The position numbers were made by a program, and so were the translations under genes. Below, one piece after another: positions 43,003 through 52,543 of a stretch of 59,896 bases of DNA. The notes under the pieces are model-generated. The model saw only the letters and a list, made by a program, of their open reading frames with translations. It did not search any database and had not been told where the DNA came from. The stretch is from Oscillospiraceae bacterium. GTDB taxonomy: Bacteria > Bacillota > Clostridia > Oscillospirales > Ruminococcaceae. Where the stretch lies: assembly GCA_017533485.1 (NCBI GenBank), contig JAFXIC010000041.1, positions 1 to 59,896 of the forward strand, given 5' to 3'. Numbering within the stretch: the first letter of the stretch is position 1; each line of letters begins with the position of its first letter.

Positions 43003-43464
43003 ATGGATGTGCTGGAAAACGGTATCTTCTGCGCGTGTATGACGGCAATGGGACTGCGGCTGGCGGAGGGTGTTCTGCCGATGGCACGCTTTTCAAAGCA
43101 GATTCGTACCCTGTTTATGACATTTCTGCTGATTTGTATGCTGAGACCGCTGGTCGGGCTGGAGCTGTCATCGGTTGTTCAGGAAGTGCCGATCATGGAT
43201 ATCAGTGAAGAACTGTCTGCGATGGGGGAGGCTGCACGCTGCGAAGCGGTTGCCCAAAGCATCCGGAAAAGTCTGGACGCGGAACTGCACGCGCATCATG
43301 TCGAATGTGAGGTAGCGGAGGTTGCTGTGCATATTACGGAGGAAGGCGGCATAGTGATAGATGAGGTATGGATTACCGGAAGCACCCTGACCGGTACGGT
43401 CTATCTGCGGGAATGGCTGGACGAGGGCGTGAAAATCACGCCGCGAAAGGAGGCATCGGAGTGA
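43003..43464 (+). CDS. spoIIIAF: Stage III sporulation protein AF
   Basis: The 153-residue protein has two N-terminal membrane helices and an extracytoplasmic domain of the SpoIIIAF ring-building type. The ATG at 43003 has GGAGGAGG at seven bases; the GTG at 42997 is too close to it. It overlaps spoIIIAG by four bases. Confidence 0.85.
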   Translation: MDVLENGIFCACMTAMGLRLAEGVLPMARFSKQIRTLFMTFLLICMLRPLVGLELSSVVQEVPIMDISEELSAMGEAARCEAVAQSIRKSLDAELHAHHVECEVAEVAVHITEEGGIVIDEVWITGSTLTGTVYLREWLDEGVKITPRKEASE

Positions 43465-44006
43465 AATATATCGAGGCAGTCCGGCAATGGTGTAAGGATG
43501 GCGGCAGTATTCGGATTGTTGTGCTGCTGGGGCTGAGTGCGATGGCATTGCTTCTGCTTTCGGGCTTGCCGGAAACGGACAAGGCGGAATCGGAAGATAT
43601 GGAATGTGCTGTGACGGAAGTACAGGATTCCGCGGCGGAATATGCGGCAGAAACCGAGCGGCGGCTGACGGCGCTTCTGAAACAGATGGATGGCGTCGGC
43701 GCAGTTTCCGTGATGGTTACGGTATGCGGCACGAAGGAACAGATTTATGCGGAGGAAGCGCGTATCTCGGAAAGTGACCACAGTTCCCAGTCCGAATATA
43801 CATATGTCATCACGAAATCCGGCGGCGAAGAATCCGCATTGGTGTCCCAGACTCGCTATCCCAAGGTCGCAGGTGTTGCAGTGCTCTGTACGGGCGGCGG
43901 CAGCGCAGCGGTACAGGAGCGTGTCATTCTTGCAGTATCGACTGTGCTGGGGATTCCGTCCTCTGATATCTACGTCGGGCGGCAGACGCCTGTGCCGACA
44001 TCCTGA
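43461..44006 (+). CDS. spoIIIAG: Stage III sporulation protein AG
   Basis: The 181-residue protein has one membrane helix (about residues 20-36) and the ring-forming domain with ERRLTALLKQMDGVGAVSVMV and YPKVAGVAVLCTGG, a SpoIIIAG signature. It forms a large ring in the intermembrane space. The start is GTG, set by AAAGGAGG upstream. Confidence 0.93.
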   Translation: MKYIEAVRQWCKDGGSIRIVVLLGLSAMALLLLSGLPETDKAESEDMECAVTEVQDSAAEYAAETERRLTALLKQMDGVGAVSVMVTVCGTKEQIYAEEARISESDHSSQSEYTYVITKSGGEESALVSQTRYPKVAGVAVLCTGGGSAAVQERVILAVSTVLGIPSSDIYVGRQTPVPTS

Positions 44007-44022
44007 AAGGAGCGATTTTTCT

Positions 44023-44640
44023 ATGAAAAAACCAACTGTTATTATTGGCAAGCGCCAAATTATCCTGAGCTGTCTGACTTTAATTCTCGGCATTGCGGTG
44101 TATCTGAATTATGTGCTGGCGGACGGCGAATCCCTGATGCCGAAGAATCCGTCGCCGGGGCGTATGGGAAGCTTGTCCGCAGAAAATTCTGAAAATGCGG
44201 AAGCGGCGGCGGTCGGTGCCGGCGCAGAGGGAGAGAGCCTTGACGGCTATGGCGCTGCGGAACTGGTGAATGCTTCGGCGAACGCGGATTTCTTTGCACA
44301 GGCAAGAATGGAAAAGCAGACAAGCCGCGATCAGGCGGTGGAAACCCTCCAGAGTATCATCGGCGGCGGCGACCTGAGCGATGATGAGATGGTTGTGAAT
44401 GCGATTGACGCGGTGAGCGTATCCAAACAGATTGAGAGTGAAAGTGTGATTGAGAGCCTCATTCTCGCACAGGGCTTTTCGGATTGTGTGGTATATCTCG
44501 ACGGTACGAGCGCAAAGATTGACGTCGAGAGCAATGGGCTGGAGGCGGCACAGGCGGCTGCCATCAAGGATATTGTGCTGACGGAAGCAGAAGTGCCGGC
44601 GGAGGGAATCCGGATTTTTGAGGTCGCCTCCCAGCAGTAA
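44023..44640 (+). CDS. spoIIIAH: Stage III sporulation protein AH
   Basis: The 205-residue mother-cell membrane protein has a helix at residues 12-28 (IILSCLTLILGIAVYLNY) followed by a long acidic linker and the YscJ/FliF-like domain. It normally binds forespore SpoIIQ. AAAGGAG precedes the ATG at 44023; a longer upstream frame overlaps spoIIIAG and is not used. Confidence 0.93.
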   Translation: MKKPTVIIGKRQIILSCLTLILGIAVYLNYVLADGESLMPKNPSPGRMGSLSAENSENAEAAAVGAGAEGESLDGYGAAELVNASANADFFAQARMEKQTSRDQAVETLQSIIGGGDLSDDEMVVNAIDAVSVSKQIESESVIESLILAQGFSDCVVYLDGTSAKIDVESNGLEAAQAAAIKDIVLTEAEVPAEGIRIFEVASQQ

Positions 44641-44749
44641 TTGCAGCAAAATAATACGCCGGAATCCTTTTTTCTGAAACCGGCGGCAGGGAAATGGCAG
44701 GCGTTTCCAAAACTTTTTTCGGATTTCTGTTCTTTTTTTGAAAAAAAGG

Positions 44750-44778
44750 TTGTACAAAACGAAAAAATTTGCTATAAT
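44750..44778 (+). promoter_or_regulatory. Promoter of the asp23-nusB housekeeping run
   Basis: TTGTAC (44750-44755) and TATAAT (44773-44778) are spaced by 17 bases. The leader contains a stem (GGTGCGG with CCGCACC). Confidence 0.68.
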
Positions 44779-44885
44779 AGAAATGTATAAATTCTGGGGG
44801 ATACGGTGCGGTGCCGGTGAAAACAGCTGCCGCACCGGAGCCCTCCGGATTGTTCACATCATCATAAGAAATGGAGATTTGAACT

Positions 44886-45227
44886 ATGAGTAATCAATAT
44901 CCCAGAAAACAGGAAACTGCCGGTCGTGTGAAGATTTCCGAATATGTCATCCGCTCGATCGCACAGGTCACCGCACTTGAAGTTGAGGGCGTCGAATCCC
45001 TCGCGGAACAGAAGAATCTCTTCCTTCGTCCTTCGAATCCCGTTACGATTTCCGTTTCGGGCGATATGGTCGAAATCACGCTGAAGCTTGTGCTGAAAAG
45101 CGGATACCGTCTCCCGAAGGTCGCGGAACAGGTTCAGATGACGGTAAAGGAAAATGTACAGAACATGACAGGCGTCGTTGTGTCGAAGGTACACGTAGTT
45201 GCTGCCGGACTGGCATTCGACAATTGA
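44886..45227 (+). CDS. Asp23/Gls24 family envelope stress protein
   Basis: The 113-residue protein carries the family motif GRVKISEYVIRSIAQVTALE (residues 13-32) and EGVESL. Asp23 proteins are abundant peripheral membrane proteins linked to envelope homeostasis. The gene is next to nusB, a common arrangement in Clostridia. Confidence 0.9.
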   Translation: MSNQYPRKQETAGRVKISEYVIRSIAQVTALEVEGVESLAEQKNLFLRPSNPVTISVSGDMVEITLKLVLKSGYRLPKVAEQVQMTVKENVQNMTGVVVSKVHVVAAGLAFDN

Positions 45228-45252
45228 GTATACCGCGAAAGGAACGAAATTT

Positions 45253-45675
45253 ATGTCAAGACGTGAAGTCCGGGACAGCGCATTTAAGCTGATGTATGAA
45301 AAGCTGCTGCGCGACGACCCGATCGAAACCCTTTACAGCATTGTGGAAGAAGAAAATATTGACGAGATCATCCTCAATGATCAGGTCAGAGAACTGGTGG
45401 ACGGAACCCTCCTGCACGCGGATGAGCTGGACGGAATTATCGCCCGTTACAGCAAGACGCGTGCGCTCAATCGTGTTCCGAAGCTGAATCTCGCGATTCT
45501 CCGCATCGCGCTGTACGAAATCCTCTATGACGATGGAACGCCCCAGAGTGCTGCCATCAACGAAGCGGTCGAGCTTGCGAAGAATTATACCTATCAGGAA
45601 GATGTCAGCTTTATCAACGGATTGCTGGGCGCATACGCAAGAGATCATGCACAAACGGAGCATCCGACAGCATGA
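45253..45675 (+). CDS. nusB: Transcription antitermination factor NusB
   Basis: The 140-residue all-helical RNA-binding protein acts in rRNA antitermination with NusE. It contains RREVRDSAFKLMYE at the N-terminus, then NRVPKLNLAILRIALYEI and AINEAVELAKNY, both conserved in NusB. The ATG at 45253 follows AAAGGAACG. The last bases overlap the next gene by four. Confidence 0.93.
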   Translation: MSRREVRDSAFKLMYEKLLRDDPIETLYSIVEEENIDEIILNDQVRELVDGTLLHADELDGIIARYSKTRALNRVPKLNLAILRIALYEILYDDGTPQSAAINEAVELAKNYTYQEDVSFINGLLGAYARDHAQTEHPTA

Positions 45676-46631
45676 GAGTGCTCGGGATTGACACCAGCAA
45701 TTATACAACATCCTGTGCGCTGCTCGATACGGAGTGCATGGAGATTTTACAGCAAAAACAGCTGCTGCCCGTACCTGTCGGTCAGGCGGGTCTGCGCCAG
45801 AGCGACGCCGTCTTTCACCATGTCAGACAGCTTCCGATGCTGATGGAGCAGCTTTTTTCCGGGTCGGATGGTGCAGCAGCGGATGCGGTGGGTGTATCGA
45901 CACAGCCGCGCTCCGAGGAAGGTTCGTATATGCCGTGTTTTCTCGTCGGTCAGGGTACCGCCCGGATTCTTTCGGCAGCTTCCGGTGCGCCGCTTTACGA
46001 AACATCCCATCAGATGGGGCATATTCTCGCAGCCCTCTATTCGGCGGACAGGCTTTCCTGGTGTGAAGCCGGACATTCGCCGTTTCTGGCGTTTCATGTC
46101 AGCGGCGGTACCACGGATTGTGTGCTTTGTACCCCCGATCGTGAGCGTGTACTTCGGATTACACCGATCGCGCAGTCGCTTGACCTCAAGGCAGGACAGG
46201 CTGTGGATCGTGTGGGGCTGATGCTGGGGCTGGAATTTCCGTGCGGCATTGCGCTGGAAGCACTCGCAATGCAGAGCCATTCCCGAAAACACGCCAAAAT
46301 CACATTGAAAAACGGCTGCTGTTCACTTTCGGGACTCCAGAACCAATGTGAAATGATGCATCAGAAAGGCGAAGCTGCGGAAGATATCGCACGGTACTGC
46401 CTCAATACAATTGCGGCGGCGATTTCGGAAATGACAAAGGCTGCGGCGGAATGCACCGGTCAGACTGCTGTGCTCTATGCCGGTGGTGTGATGTCGGATG
46501 TGCTGATTCAGAATCAGCTGGCGGCGCTGCCTTATGAAACCGCGTTCGCAAAGCCTGCGTTTTCGTGCGATAATGCCGCAGGTGTTGCGATTTATGCTGC
46601 GTTGCAGGAGAAATATTCATGTCGATTTTAA
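45672..46631 (+). CDS. TsaD/Kae1-domain paralogue
   Basis: The 319-residue ASKHA-fold protein resembles TsaD (N-terminal VLGIDTSNYTTSCALL, metal-ligand HQMGH with His113 and His117, and the C-terminal AGGVMSD). It is divergent and sits between nusB and xseA, where such a second Kae1-like gene occurs in related Clostridia. The true tRNA-modifying TsaD is usually elsewhere. A role in tRNA t6A is not established here, and the substrate is unknown. Confidence 0.8.
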   Translation: MRVLGIDTSNYTTSCALLDTECMEILQQKQLLPVPVGQAGLRQSDAVFHHVRQLPMLMEQLFSGSDGAAADAVGVSTQPRSEEGSYMPCFLVGQGTARILSAASGAPLYETSHQMGHILAALYSADRLSWCEAGHSPFLAFHVSGGTTDCVLCTPDRERVLRITPIAQSLDLKAGQAVDRVGLMLGLEFPCGIALEALAMQSHSRKHAKITLKNGCCSLSGLQNQCEMMHQKGEAAEDIARYCLNTIAAAISEMTKAAAECTGQTAVLYAGGVMSDVLIQNQLAALPYETAFAKPAFSCDNAAGVAIYAALQEKYSCRF

Positions 46632-47839
46632 CAGTCAGTCAGCTGAACCGCTATGTCGCGATGCGCTTTCAGGCGGATCCGAAGCTGCGTCTGGTGCTGA
46701 TACGCGGAGAAATTTCGAATTTCAAGTGTAATTTCAGCTCCGGACATTGCTATTTTTCCGTCTGTGATGCGGAATCTACCGTGCGTGCGGTGATGTTCCG
46801 CTCCTATGCGTCACGCCTGAAATTCACCCCCGAAAATGGAATGCACGTGATTTTACAGGCGTCGGTGACCGTTTATGAACCGAGCGGCGTCTATCAGCTC
46901 AATGTCACCGATTTGCAGCCCGACGGACTCGGTGCACAGGCACTCGCCTTACAGCAGCGGCGTGAAAAGCTCGCAAAGCTCGGGTATTTTGATGCGGAGC
47001 GGAAGCGTCCCATCCCGCCGATGCCGAAAAAAATCGGCATCGTCACCTCTGCAAGCGGTGCCGCAAAACATGATATGCTGCAAATTCTGGAGCGGCGCTA
47101 TCCGCTCGCAGAAGTCTGTGTATACCCCTGTCTTGTACAGGGCGATTCTGCGCCCCAGTCGATTGCCGAGGCGTTAACCATTGCCGGAAATGATGGCTGT
47201 GATGTGATTTTAATGGGACGCGGCGGCGGTGCTTCCGAGGATTTATCTGCGTTTCAGGAGGAAATTGTTGCCCACGCGATCTACTGTTCGCCGGTTCCTG
47301 TCATCAGTGCGGTCGGGCATGAAACCGATCACTGTATTGCGGACGCGGTGGCGGATCTGCGTGCACCGACCCCTTCGGCAGCGGCGGAACTCGCAGTCCC
47401 CGATATCCGTGTATTGGCACAAACCCTCGCGCTCCGGAAAAAACAGCTCGATGGGGCATTCTTTGCGCTGTTCGATCAGAAACAGCAGAAGCTTTCCCGT
47501 CTGATGAACCGTTTGCAGATGCAGGCGGTCGATCGTCGGGTCGAAATCCAGCAGGAACGATTTTTATCGCTGAACCGCCGCTTCCGTGCAGCAATGGAAC
47601 GGACGCTGACCGCGAAACAGCAGGACTGGCAGATGCTTTGTGCAAGACTCGAAACCGTCAGCCCGATTGCGATTTTACAGCGCGGTTATTCGCTGGTGTA
47701 TGATCCGGAGGGAAAGCTGATACGGTCGTCCGGTGATCTAAGACCCGAGGACAGGCTCGAAATCCGCTTCGCAGAAGGAAGCTGTACGGCTGTGGTAAAG
47801 ACGGTAGAATTGCAGGAGGAATCGTCCGATGAAATTTGA
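46619..47839 (+). CDS. xseA: Exodeoxyribonuclease VII large subunit
   Basis: The 406-residue nuclease subunit has an N-terminal OB domain (ILTVSQLNRYVAMRF start, GEISNFKCNFSSGHCYF), then the catalytic domain with KKIGIVTSASGAAKHD and GRGGGASEDLSAF, and a C-terminal coiled coil. It degrades single-stranded DNA with XseB. It overlaps both neighbours. Confidence 0.95.
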   Translation: MSILTVSQLNRYVAMRFQADPKLRLVLIRGEISNFKCNFSSGHCYFSVCDAESTVRAVMFRSYASRLKFTPENGMHVILQASVTVYEPSGVYQLNVTDLQPDGLGAQALALQQRREKLAKLGYFDAERKRPIPPMPKKIGIVTSASGAAKHDMLQILERRYPLAEVCVYPCLVQGDSAPQSIAEALTIAGNDGCDVILMGRGGGASEDLSAFQEEIVAHAIYCSPVPVISAVGHETDHCIADAVADLRAPTPSAAAELAVPDIRVLAQTLALRKKQLDGAFFALFDQKQQKLSRLMNRLQMQAVDRRVEIQQERFLSLNRRFRAAMERTLTAKQQDWQMLCARLETVSPIAILQRGYSLVYDPEGKLIRSSGDLRPEDRLEIRFAEGSCTAVVKTVELQEESSDEI

Positions 47840-48017
47840 AGAAGGTATGCAGAAACTCTCGGAAATCACCGAGAAGCTTGAAAAAGGCGGTCTTTCGCTC
47901 GAAGAAGCCGTCGCACTCTACGGCGATGGCGCCAAGCTTGCGGCGGAATGTCAGGCAGAGCTGGAACAGGCAAAGCTGACCGTCACGGAATATATAAAAA
48001 CAATGGAAACGGAGTGA
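47829..48017 (+). CDS. xseB: Exodeoxyribonuclease VII small subunit
   Basis: The 62-residue helical protein reads FEEGMQKLSEITEKLEKGG and SLEEAVALYGDGAKL, the whole XseB pattern. It overlaps xseA by 11 bases and packs on its coiled coil. Confidence 0.94.
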   Translation: MKFEEGMQKLSEITEKLEKGGLSLEEAVALYGDGAKLAAECQAELEQAKLTVTEYIKTMETE

Positions 48018-48024
48018 TGATATC

Positions 48025-48918
48025 ATGATGCAGGATGCCATGAATGTGCGGATGCAGGCGGATATCAAGCTGATTGAAGATACGATGTCTGCTTTGCTCC
48101 CGCCGCGGACAGATTGTGCCCAGCGGAAGCTGGTGGACGCGATCTATTATTCGCTGGAAGCCGGCGGAAAACGAATCCGCCCGATGCTCGCAGTCGAATT
48201 CTGTCGGATCTGCGGCGGAACGGATGATATGGTGCTGCCGGCGGCTTGTGCGCTGGAGCTTTACCATACGTCAACGCTGATTCATGATGATTTGCCGGAG
48301 ATGGATAATGATGTGCTGCGGCGCGGAAAACCATCGTGCCATATCGCATACGGAACGGCCACCGCATTGCTGGCGGGCGATACGCTGATGATGCTGCCGT
48401 TTGCATGGATTGCGAATACCGAAACGATTGATGATACGAGAAAAATCGCATTGGTTCGGGAGCTTGCGGAAGCCGGCGGATTGTATGGTGCGTGCGGCGG
48501 TCAGCAGATTGACCTCCAGAACGAGAACCGTACCGATGTCACAGCAGAAGAACTGGAGGAAATGTATTCGTATAAAACGGGCGCACTCCTTGTCGCTGGC
48601 TGTCGTATGGGCTGTATCGCCGCAGGTGCGGATGAAACGACGATTGCAATTGCAGAAAGCTATGCGAAGAAAATCGGTCTTGCGTTCCAGATTGTCGATG
48701 ATATTCTGGATGTGACGGCGGACGAGAAAGCACTCGGAAAGCCGGTCGGAAGCGATGTGGAACAGAATAAAAATACCTTCGTCAGCCTCTATGGCATTGA
48801 ACAGGCAAAGGAAAAGGCAAGATTGCTGACGGAAGAAGCGGTTTCGCTCCTTTCGAAGCTTCCGGACTCCGAGTTCCTGCGCGCATTGACGGAGTTTTTG
48901 CTGACCAGACAGTTCTGA
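48025..48918 (+). CDS. ispA: Polyprenyl synthetase (farnesyl diphosphate synthase type)
   Basis: The 297-residue prenyltransferase has the first aspartate-rich motif HDDLPEMDND and the second FQIVDDILD, with GGKRIRP near the start. It condenses isopentenyl diphosphate with allylic diphosphates to farnesyl (or geranylgeranyl) diphosphate for quinone and undecaprenol supply. It lies next to dxs, the first MEP-pathway gene. GGAGTGATG lies before the ATG. Confidence 0.93.
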   Translation: MMQDAMNVRMQADIKLIEDTMSALLPPRTDCAQRKLVDAIYYSLEAGGKRIRPMLAVEFCRICGGTDDMVLPAACALELYHTSTLIHDDLPEMDNDVLRRGKPSCHIAYGTATALLAGDTLMMLPFAWIANTETIDDTRKIALVRELAEAGGLYGACGGQQIDLQNENRTDVTAEELEEMYSYKTGALLVAGCRMGCIAAGADETTIAIAESYAKKIGLAFQIVDDILDVTADEKALGKPVGSDVEQNKNTFVSLYGIEQAKEKARLLTEEAVSLLSKLPDSEFLRALTEFLLTRQF

Positions 48919-48945
48919 CGGAAATCTTCATGCATGGAGTAAAAA

Positions 48946-50826
48946 ATGAGTAAGGAAAATTATATTCACGCAGCGGGGGATGTATCTCTGGAACAGATGC
49001 AGCTCCCGGAAAAACTTGCGGGGCTGAGCATACCGGAATGTAAGCTGTTATGTGAAGAAATCCGCGAGCTGCTGATTCGTACCGTCACCACAACCGGCGG
49101 ACATCTTGCGTCCAATCTGGGTGTGGTGGAGCTGACACTCGCCCTGCACCGGCAGTTTGAATCGCCGAAAGACCGTATCGTATGGGATGTCGGTCATCAG
49201 GCGTATGTGCATAAATTACTGACCGGGCGTGTCAGACAGTTTTCCGGACTTCGTCAGGAGGGCGGACTTTCCGGCTTCCCGAAGCCCTGTGAATCCCCGC
49301 ACGACGCCTTTATTACCGGCCACAGCAGTACGGCGGTATCCGCTGCCTGCGGAATTGCCGAGGCATTCCGGATTCAGGGCAGCCCCCATTATGCGGTGGC
49401 TGTGGTGGGAGACGGCGCCGCAACCGGCGGTATGTTCTTCGAAGGACTGAATAACGGCGGAAAAACACGCAGCAACCTGATTGTCGTGCTCAATGACAAT
49501 GAGTGTGCGATTTCGAAGAATGTCGGCGCAGTCGCGAAATATCTCGCCGATATGCGTACAAGCAAAGGCTATGTCCGGACGAAATGGGCAGTCGAACGCG
49601 TACTCGGAAAAACGCCTGTTGTCGGAAAGCCGATTGCCAGCATCCTCAAAAAAACCAAGGACAAGCTGCGCCAGAATATTGAGCAGACTACGATGTTCGA
49701 GGACATGGGCTTTGTGTATCTGGGGCCTGTGGACGGTCACGATATTGAGGAGCTGGACGAAGCATTGGCGGTTGCCAAAAGCTATCAGCGTCCGGTCCTC
49801 GTTCATGTCAGAACCGTCAAGGGAAAAGGATATGCGCCGGCAGAAGCGAATCCCGGCGAATATCACGGCATTCCCCGTATTGATGTCGAGTCGAAGAATC
49901 CCGAAATCTCAACCGATGAATGCTTCTCGACTGTGTTCGGCAGAGAGCTTGTACGGCTTGCAAAGGACGATAAGCGGATCTGTGCGGTGACGGCAGCCAT
50001 GAAATACGGTACGGGTCTTCAGTTCTTCAGCGCGGCATATCCACAGCGGTTTTTTGATGTCGGAATCGCCGAACAGCACGCCGTGACATTCTGCGGCGGA
50101 CTTGCAACAGAGGGCCTGATTCCTGTATTCGCGGTCTATTCGACTTTTTTACAGCGTGCCTATGACCAGCTTCTGCATGACGTTTCCATTGCAGGACTGC
50201 ATATGGTGCTGGGGATTGACCGTGCCGGTATTGTCGGCGAGGACGGGGAAACCCATCAGGGTATTTTCGATGTGCCGATGCTGACCGCGATTCCGCATAT
50301 CCGTGTCTATTCTCCGGCAAATTATGCGGAGCTGATCGGATGTCTGCGGAAAGCCGTACACGAGGATACAGGACTTTGTGCAGTCCGGTATCCGAGAGGA
50401 CGGGAGCCGAAACGATGCTTTGACGGAACCGGAAACATTGATTTTTCCCATATTCCGGGCGGCAATACTTTGCTTGTGAGCTATGGAAGAATTTCCGCGG
50501 AGGTCTATACGGCTGCGGAACAGCTCCGGCATGAGGGTATCGAATGCGGTATCTTAAAGCTGACAACAATCTGGCCGCTTGCCGATACGGTACTGGAAAT
50601 TGCAAAGGAATATGAAAATGTATACTTTTTCGAGGAAAGCGATGAGCTGGGCGGGATTGGTGAACGAATGGCTGCAATGCTGCTGGAGAAAGGCTACCGC
50701 GGTACCTATCGCCATAACGCAATCCATGGTTTTGTACGCCATGCCAGTGTGGAACGCTGTCTGGAAAAGGTCGGTCTGACTGCAAAGCAGATTGTAACAT
50801 TCGTAAAGGATCATCGGAATGCGTGA
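48946..50826 (+). CDS. dxs: 1-deoxy-D-xylulose-5-phosphate synthase
   Basis: The 626-residue TPP enzyme joins pyruvate and glyceraldehyde 3-phosphate to give DXP, the entry to the MEP isoprenoid pathway. Visible are VWDVGHQAYVHKLLTGR, the TPP motif GDGAATGGM with NDNECAISKN, GHSSTAVSAACG, and the transketolase C-part with VGIAEQHAVTF and RAGIVGEDGETHQG. Full length. It overlaps tlyA by eight bases. Confidence 0.96.
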   Translation: MSKENYIHAAGDVSLEQMQLPEKLAGLSIPECKLLCEEIRELLIRTVTTTGGHLASNLGVVELTLALHRQFESPKDRIVWDVGHQAYVHKLLTGRVRQFSGLRQEGGLSGFPKPCESPHDAFITGHSSTAVSAACGIAEAFRIQGSPHYAVAVVGDGAATGGMFFEGLNNGGKTRSNLIVVLNDNECAISKNVGAVAKYLADMRTSKGYVRTKWAVERVLGKTPVVGKPIASILKKTKDKLRQNIEQTTMFEDMGFVYLGPVDGHDIEELDEALAVAKSYQRPVLVHVRTVKGKGYAPAEANPGEYHGIPRIDVESKNPEISTDECFSTVFGRELVRLAKDDKRICAVTAAMKYGTGLQFFSAAYPQRFFDVGIAEQHAVTFCGGLATEGLIPVFAVYSTFLQRAYDQLLHDVSIAGLHMVLGIDRAGIVGEDGETHQGIFDVPMLTAIPHIRVYSPANYAELIGCLRKAVHEDTGLCAVRYPRGREPKRCFDGTGNIDFSHIPGGNTLLVSYGRISAEVYTAAEQLRHEGIECGILKLTTIWPLADTVLEIAKEYENVYFFEESDELGGIGERMAAMLLEKGYRGTYRHNAIHGFVRHASVERCLEKVGLTAKQIVTFVKDHRNA

Positions 50827-51544
50827 GAGAGTGGATACCGCACTCGTCACACGCGGTCTTTCGGCAACGAGAAACCGCGCAAAAATGTCGATTGCGGAAG
50901 GAAATGTGACGGTGAACGGGATCGTCTGTATGAAGCCGTCACAAATGGTGGACGACTGCGATGTATTGCATATGACAGAGCCGCTTCCCTATGTCGGGCG
51001 CGGCGGACTGAAGCTTGCATATGCGCTGGCAGAATTCCGTTTATCGGTCAGCGGTCTGCAATGTCTGGATATTGGCGCGTCTACCGGCGGATTTACCGAT
51101 TGTATGCTCCAGAACGGCGCGGAACACGTACTGGCGGTAGATGTCGGACATGACCAGCTGGCACCGGAACTGCGTGCAGATAAACGGGTCACGGCGCTGG
51201 ACGGTATGGACATCCGGAATCTTCCGCCGGAAAGCGAGGGGCTTCCGGCAGAATTTGCAGCGTGTGACGCATCGTTTATCTCGCTCAAATATATTCTTCC
51301 GGTTCTGCCGCCGCTGCTGTGTGACGGCGCAAAAGCCGTGATGCTTGTGAAACCGCAGTTTGAGGCGGGAAGAAGCGCACTGTCCAAGAACGGAATTGTG
51401 CGTGACGCGAAAATCCGTGCAAGAGTCCTGGCGGAGATTCGTGCGGAAGCCGTACGCGTCGGATTCAAACCGCTGGCGGACTGTGAATCACCTGTCAAGG
51501 GCGGAAGCGGCAATACAGAATTTCTGCTGCTGCTGGAAAAATAA
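50819..51544 (+). CDS. tlyA: TlyA-family rRNA 2'-O-methyltransferase
   Basis: The 241-residue protein has an N-terminal S4 RNA-binding domain (about residues 1-60) and an FtsJ/RrmJ fold with the SAM motif LDIGASTGGFTDCML. In other bacteria TlyA methylates 16S/23S rRNA cytidines. It is common next to dxs and nadK in Firmicutes. Confidence 0.94.
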   Translation: MRERVDTALVTRGLSATRNRAKMSIAEGNVTVNGIVCMKPSQMVDDCDVLHMTEPLPYVGRGGLKLAYALAEFRLSVSGLQCLDIGASTGGFTDCMLQNGAEHVLAVDVGHDQLAPELRADKRVTALDGMDIRNLPPESEGLPAEFAACDASFISLKYILPVLPPLLCDGAKAVMLVKPQFEAGRSALSKNGIVRDAKIRARVLAEIRAEAVRVGFKPLADCESPVKGGSGNTEFLLLLEK

Positions 51545-51650
51545 AGGAAATACCGCACAGAGCTTGTGCGGAAGATGCCTGAAAAAAAGCCCGGCCGGGA
51601 TGATTGCGGATATGCAGAACCAAACGGACGGAAGTGTGGGGAGGTGTGCC

Positions 51651-52523
51651 ATGAAAATCGTCATTGGCCCGAATCTGGAAAAACGAAATGCTTTTGAAAC
51701 AGCCGTTTCGGTTTGTGAACGGATCGCGCGGCATCCGGATGTGCGGATTTGCATGGAACCGGCGCTGCGGGATGCATTCGGGCATCTTGGGTATATCGAA
51801 TTTCTGACGAAACCGGCACTGTACCGGGAAGCAGATTTTGTGGTTGCGATCGGCGGTGACGGCACGATTCTCCGTGCGGCATCGGATATCTTTTGTACCT
51901 CGCCGGCAAAGCTTGTCGGCATCAATACGGGCAGACTCGGATTTCTTGCCGCATTCGAAGCGGATGAGCTGGAGTTGCTTGAACAGCTTTTTACCGGCGA
52001 TTATGCCATCAGTCAGCGTATGGTGCTGCGGATGGCGGTCGGGGATGCGGATACAGAAAAGACTTCCTATGCGGTGAATGATATTTACGCGTCAAGACTG
52101 GGCGGAAGAATCTGTGATTTTTCAGTGTTTGTGGATGAAGCGCTGATCGGCACATTTCGTGCGGACGGTATCATCTTTTCTACCCCAACCGGTTCTTCTG
52201 CTTACGCACTTTCTGCGGGCGGGCCTGTGATGGAGCCGGATTTGTCGCTGATTGAGATGAACCTGATTTGTCCGCATTCTCTCTTTGCCCGACCGATGCT
52301 GTTTTCTCCGAAGCGGAAGATCCGTGTGAAATACAGCGTTCCGGGTGAGAGCGGACTGATTGTACACGTAGACGGAAGCGAGGAAGTGACGCTTGCGGAT
52401 GGCCAGTCTTTCGTCGTGACGGCAGCAGAAGAACGTGTGCCGTTTGTAGACTGTAAGGGAAGCGCGTTTTATGACGCACTCAACGGAAAGCTGATGCGGC
52501 CGATTAAAAGCATCGGCGAATAA
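51651..52523 (+). CDS. nadK: NAD kinase
   Basis: The 290-residue enzyme phosphorylates NAD to NADP. GGDGTILRA, GINTGRLGFLAAF and TPTGSSAYALSAGGPV are the conserved binding motifs. The ATG at 51651 has GGGGAGGTG in front; an upstream open frame extends into tlyA and is not used. Confidence 0.94.
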   Translation: MKIVIGPNLEKRNAFETAVSVCERIARHPDVRICMEPALRDAFGHLGYIEFLTKPALYREADFVVAIGGDGTILRAASDIFCTSPAKLVGINTGRLGFLAAFEADELELLEQLFTGDYAISQRMVLRMAVGDADTEKTSYAVNDIYASRLGGRICDFSVFVDEALIGTFRADGIIFSTPTGSSAYALSAGGPVMEPDLSLIEMNLICPHSLFARPMLFSPKRKIRVKYSVPGESGLIVHVDGSEEVTLADGQSFVVTAAEERVPFVDCKGSAFYDALNGKLMRPIKSIGE

Positions 52524-52543
52524 AAGGAAAGGTGGGTGTCTGT

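Noticed and set aside
44797-44860. Riboswitch in the asp23 leader
   Set aside because: Only one GC-rich stem is visible (GGTGCGG/CCGCACC). It matches no riboswitch consensus I know.
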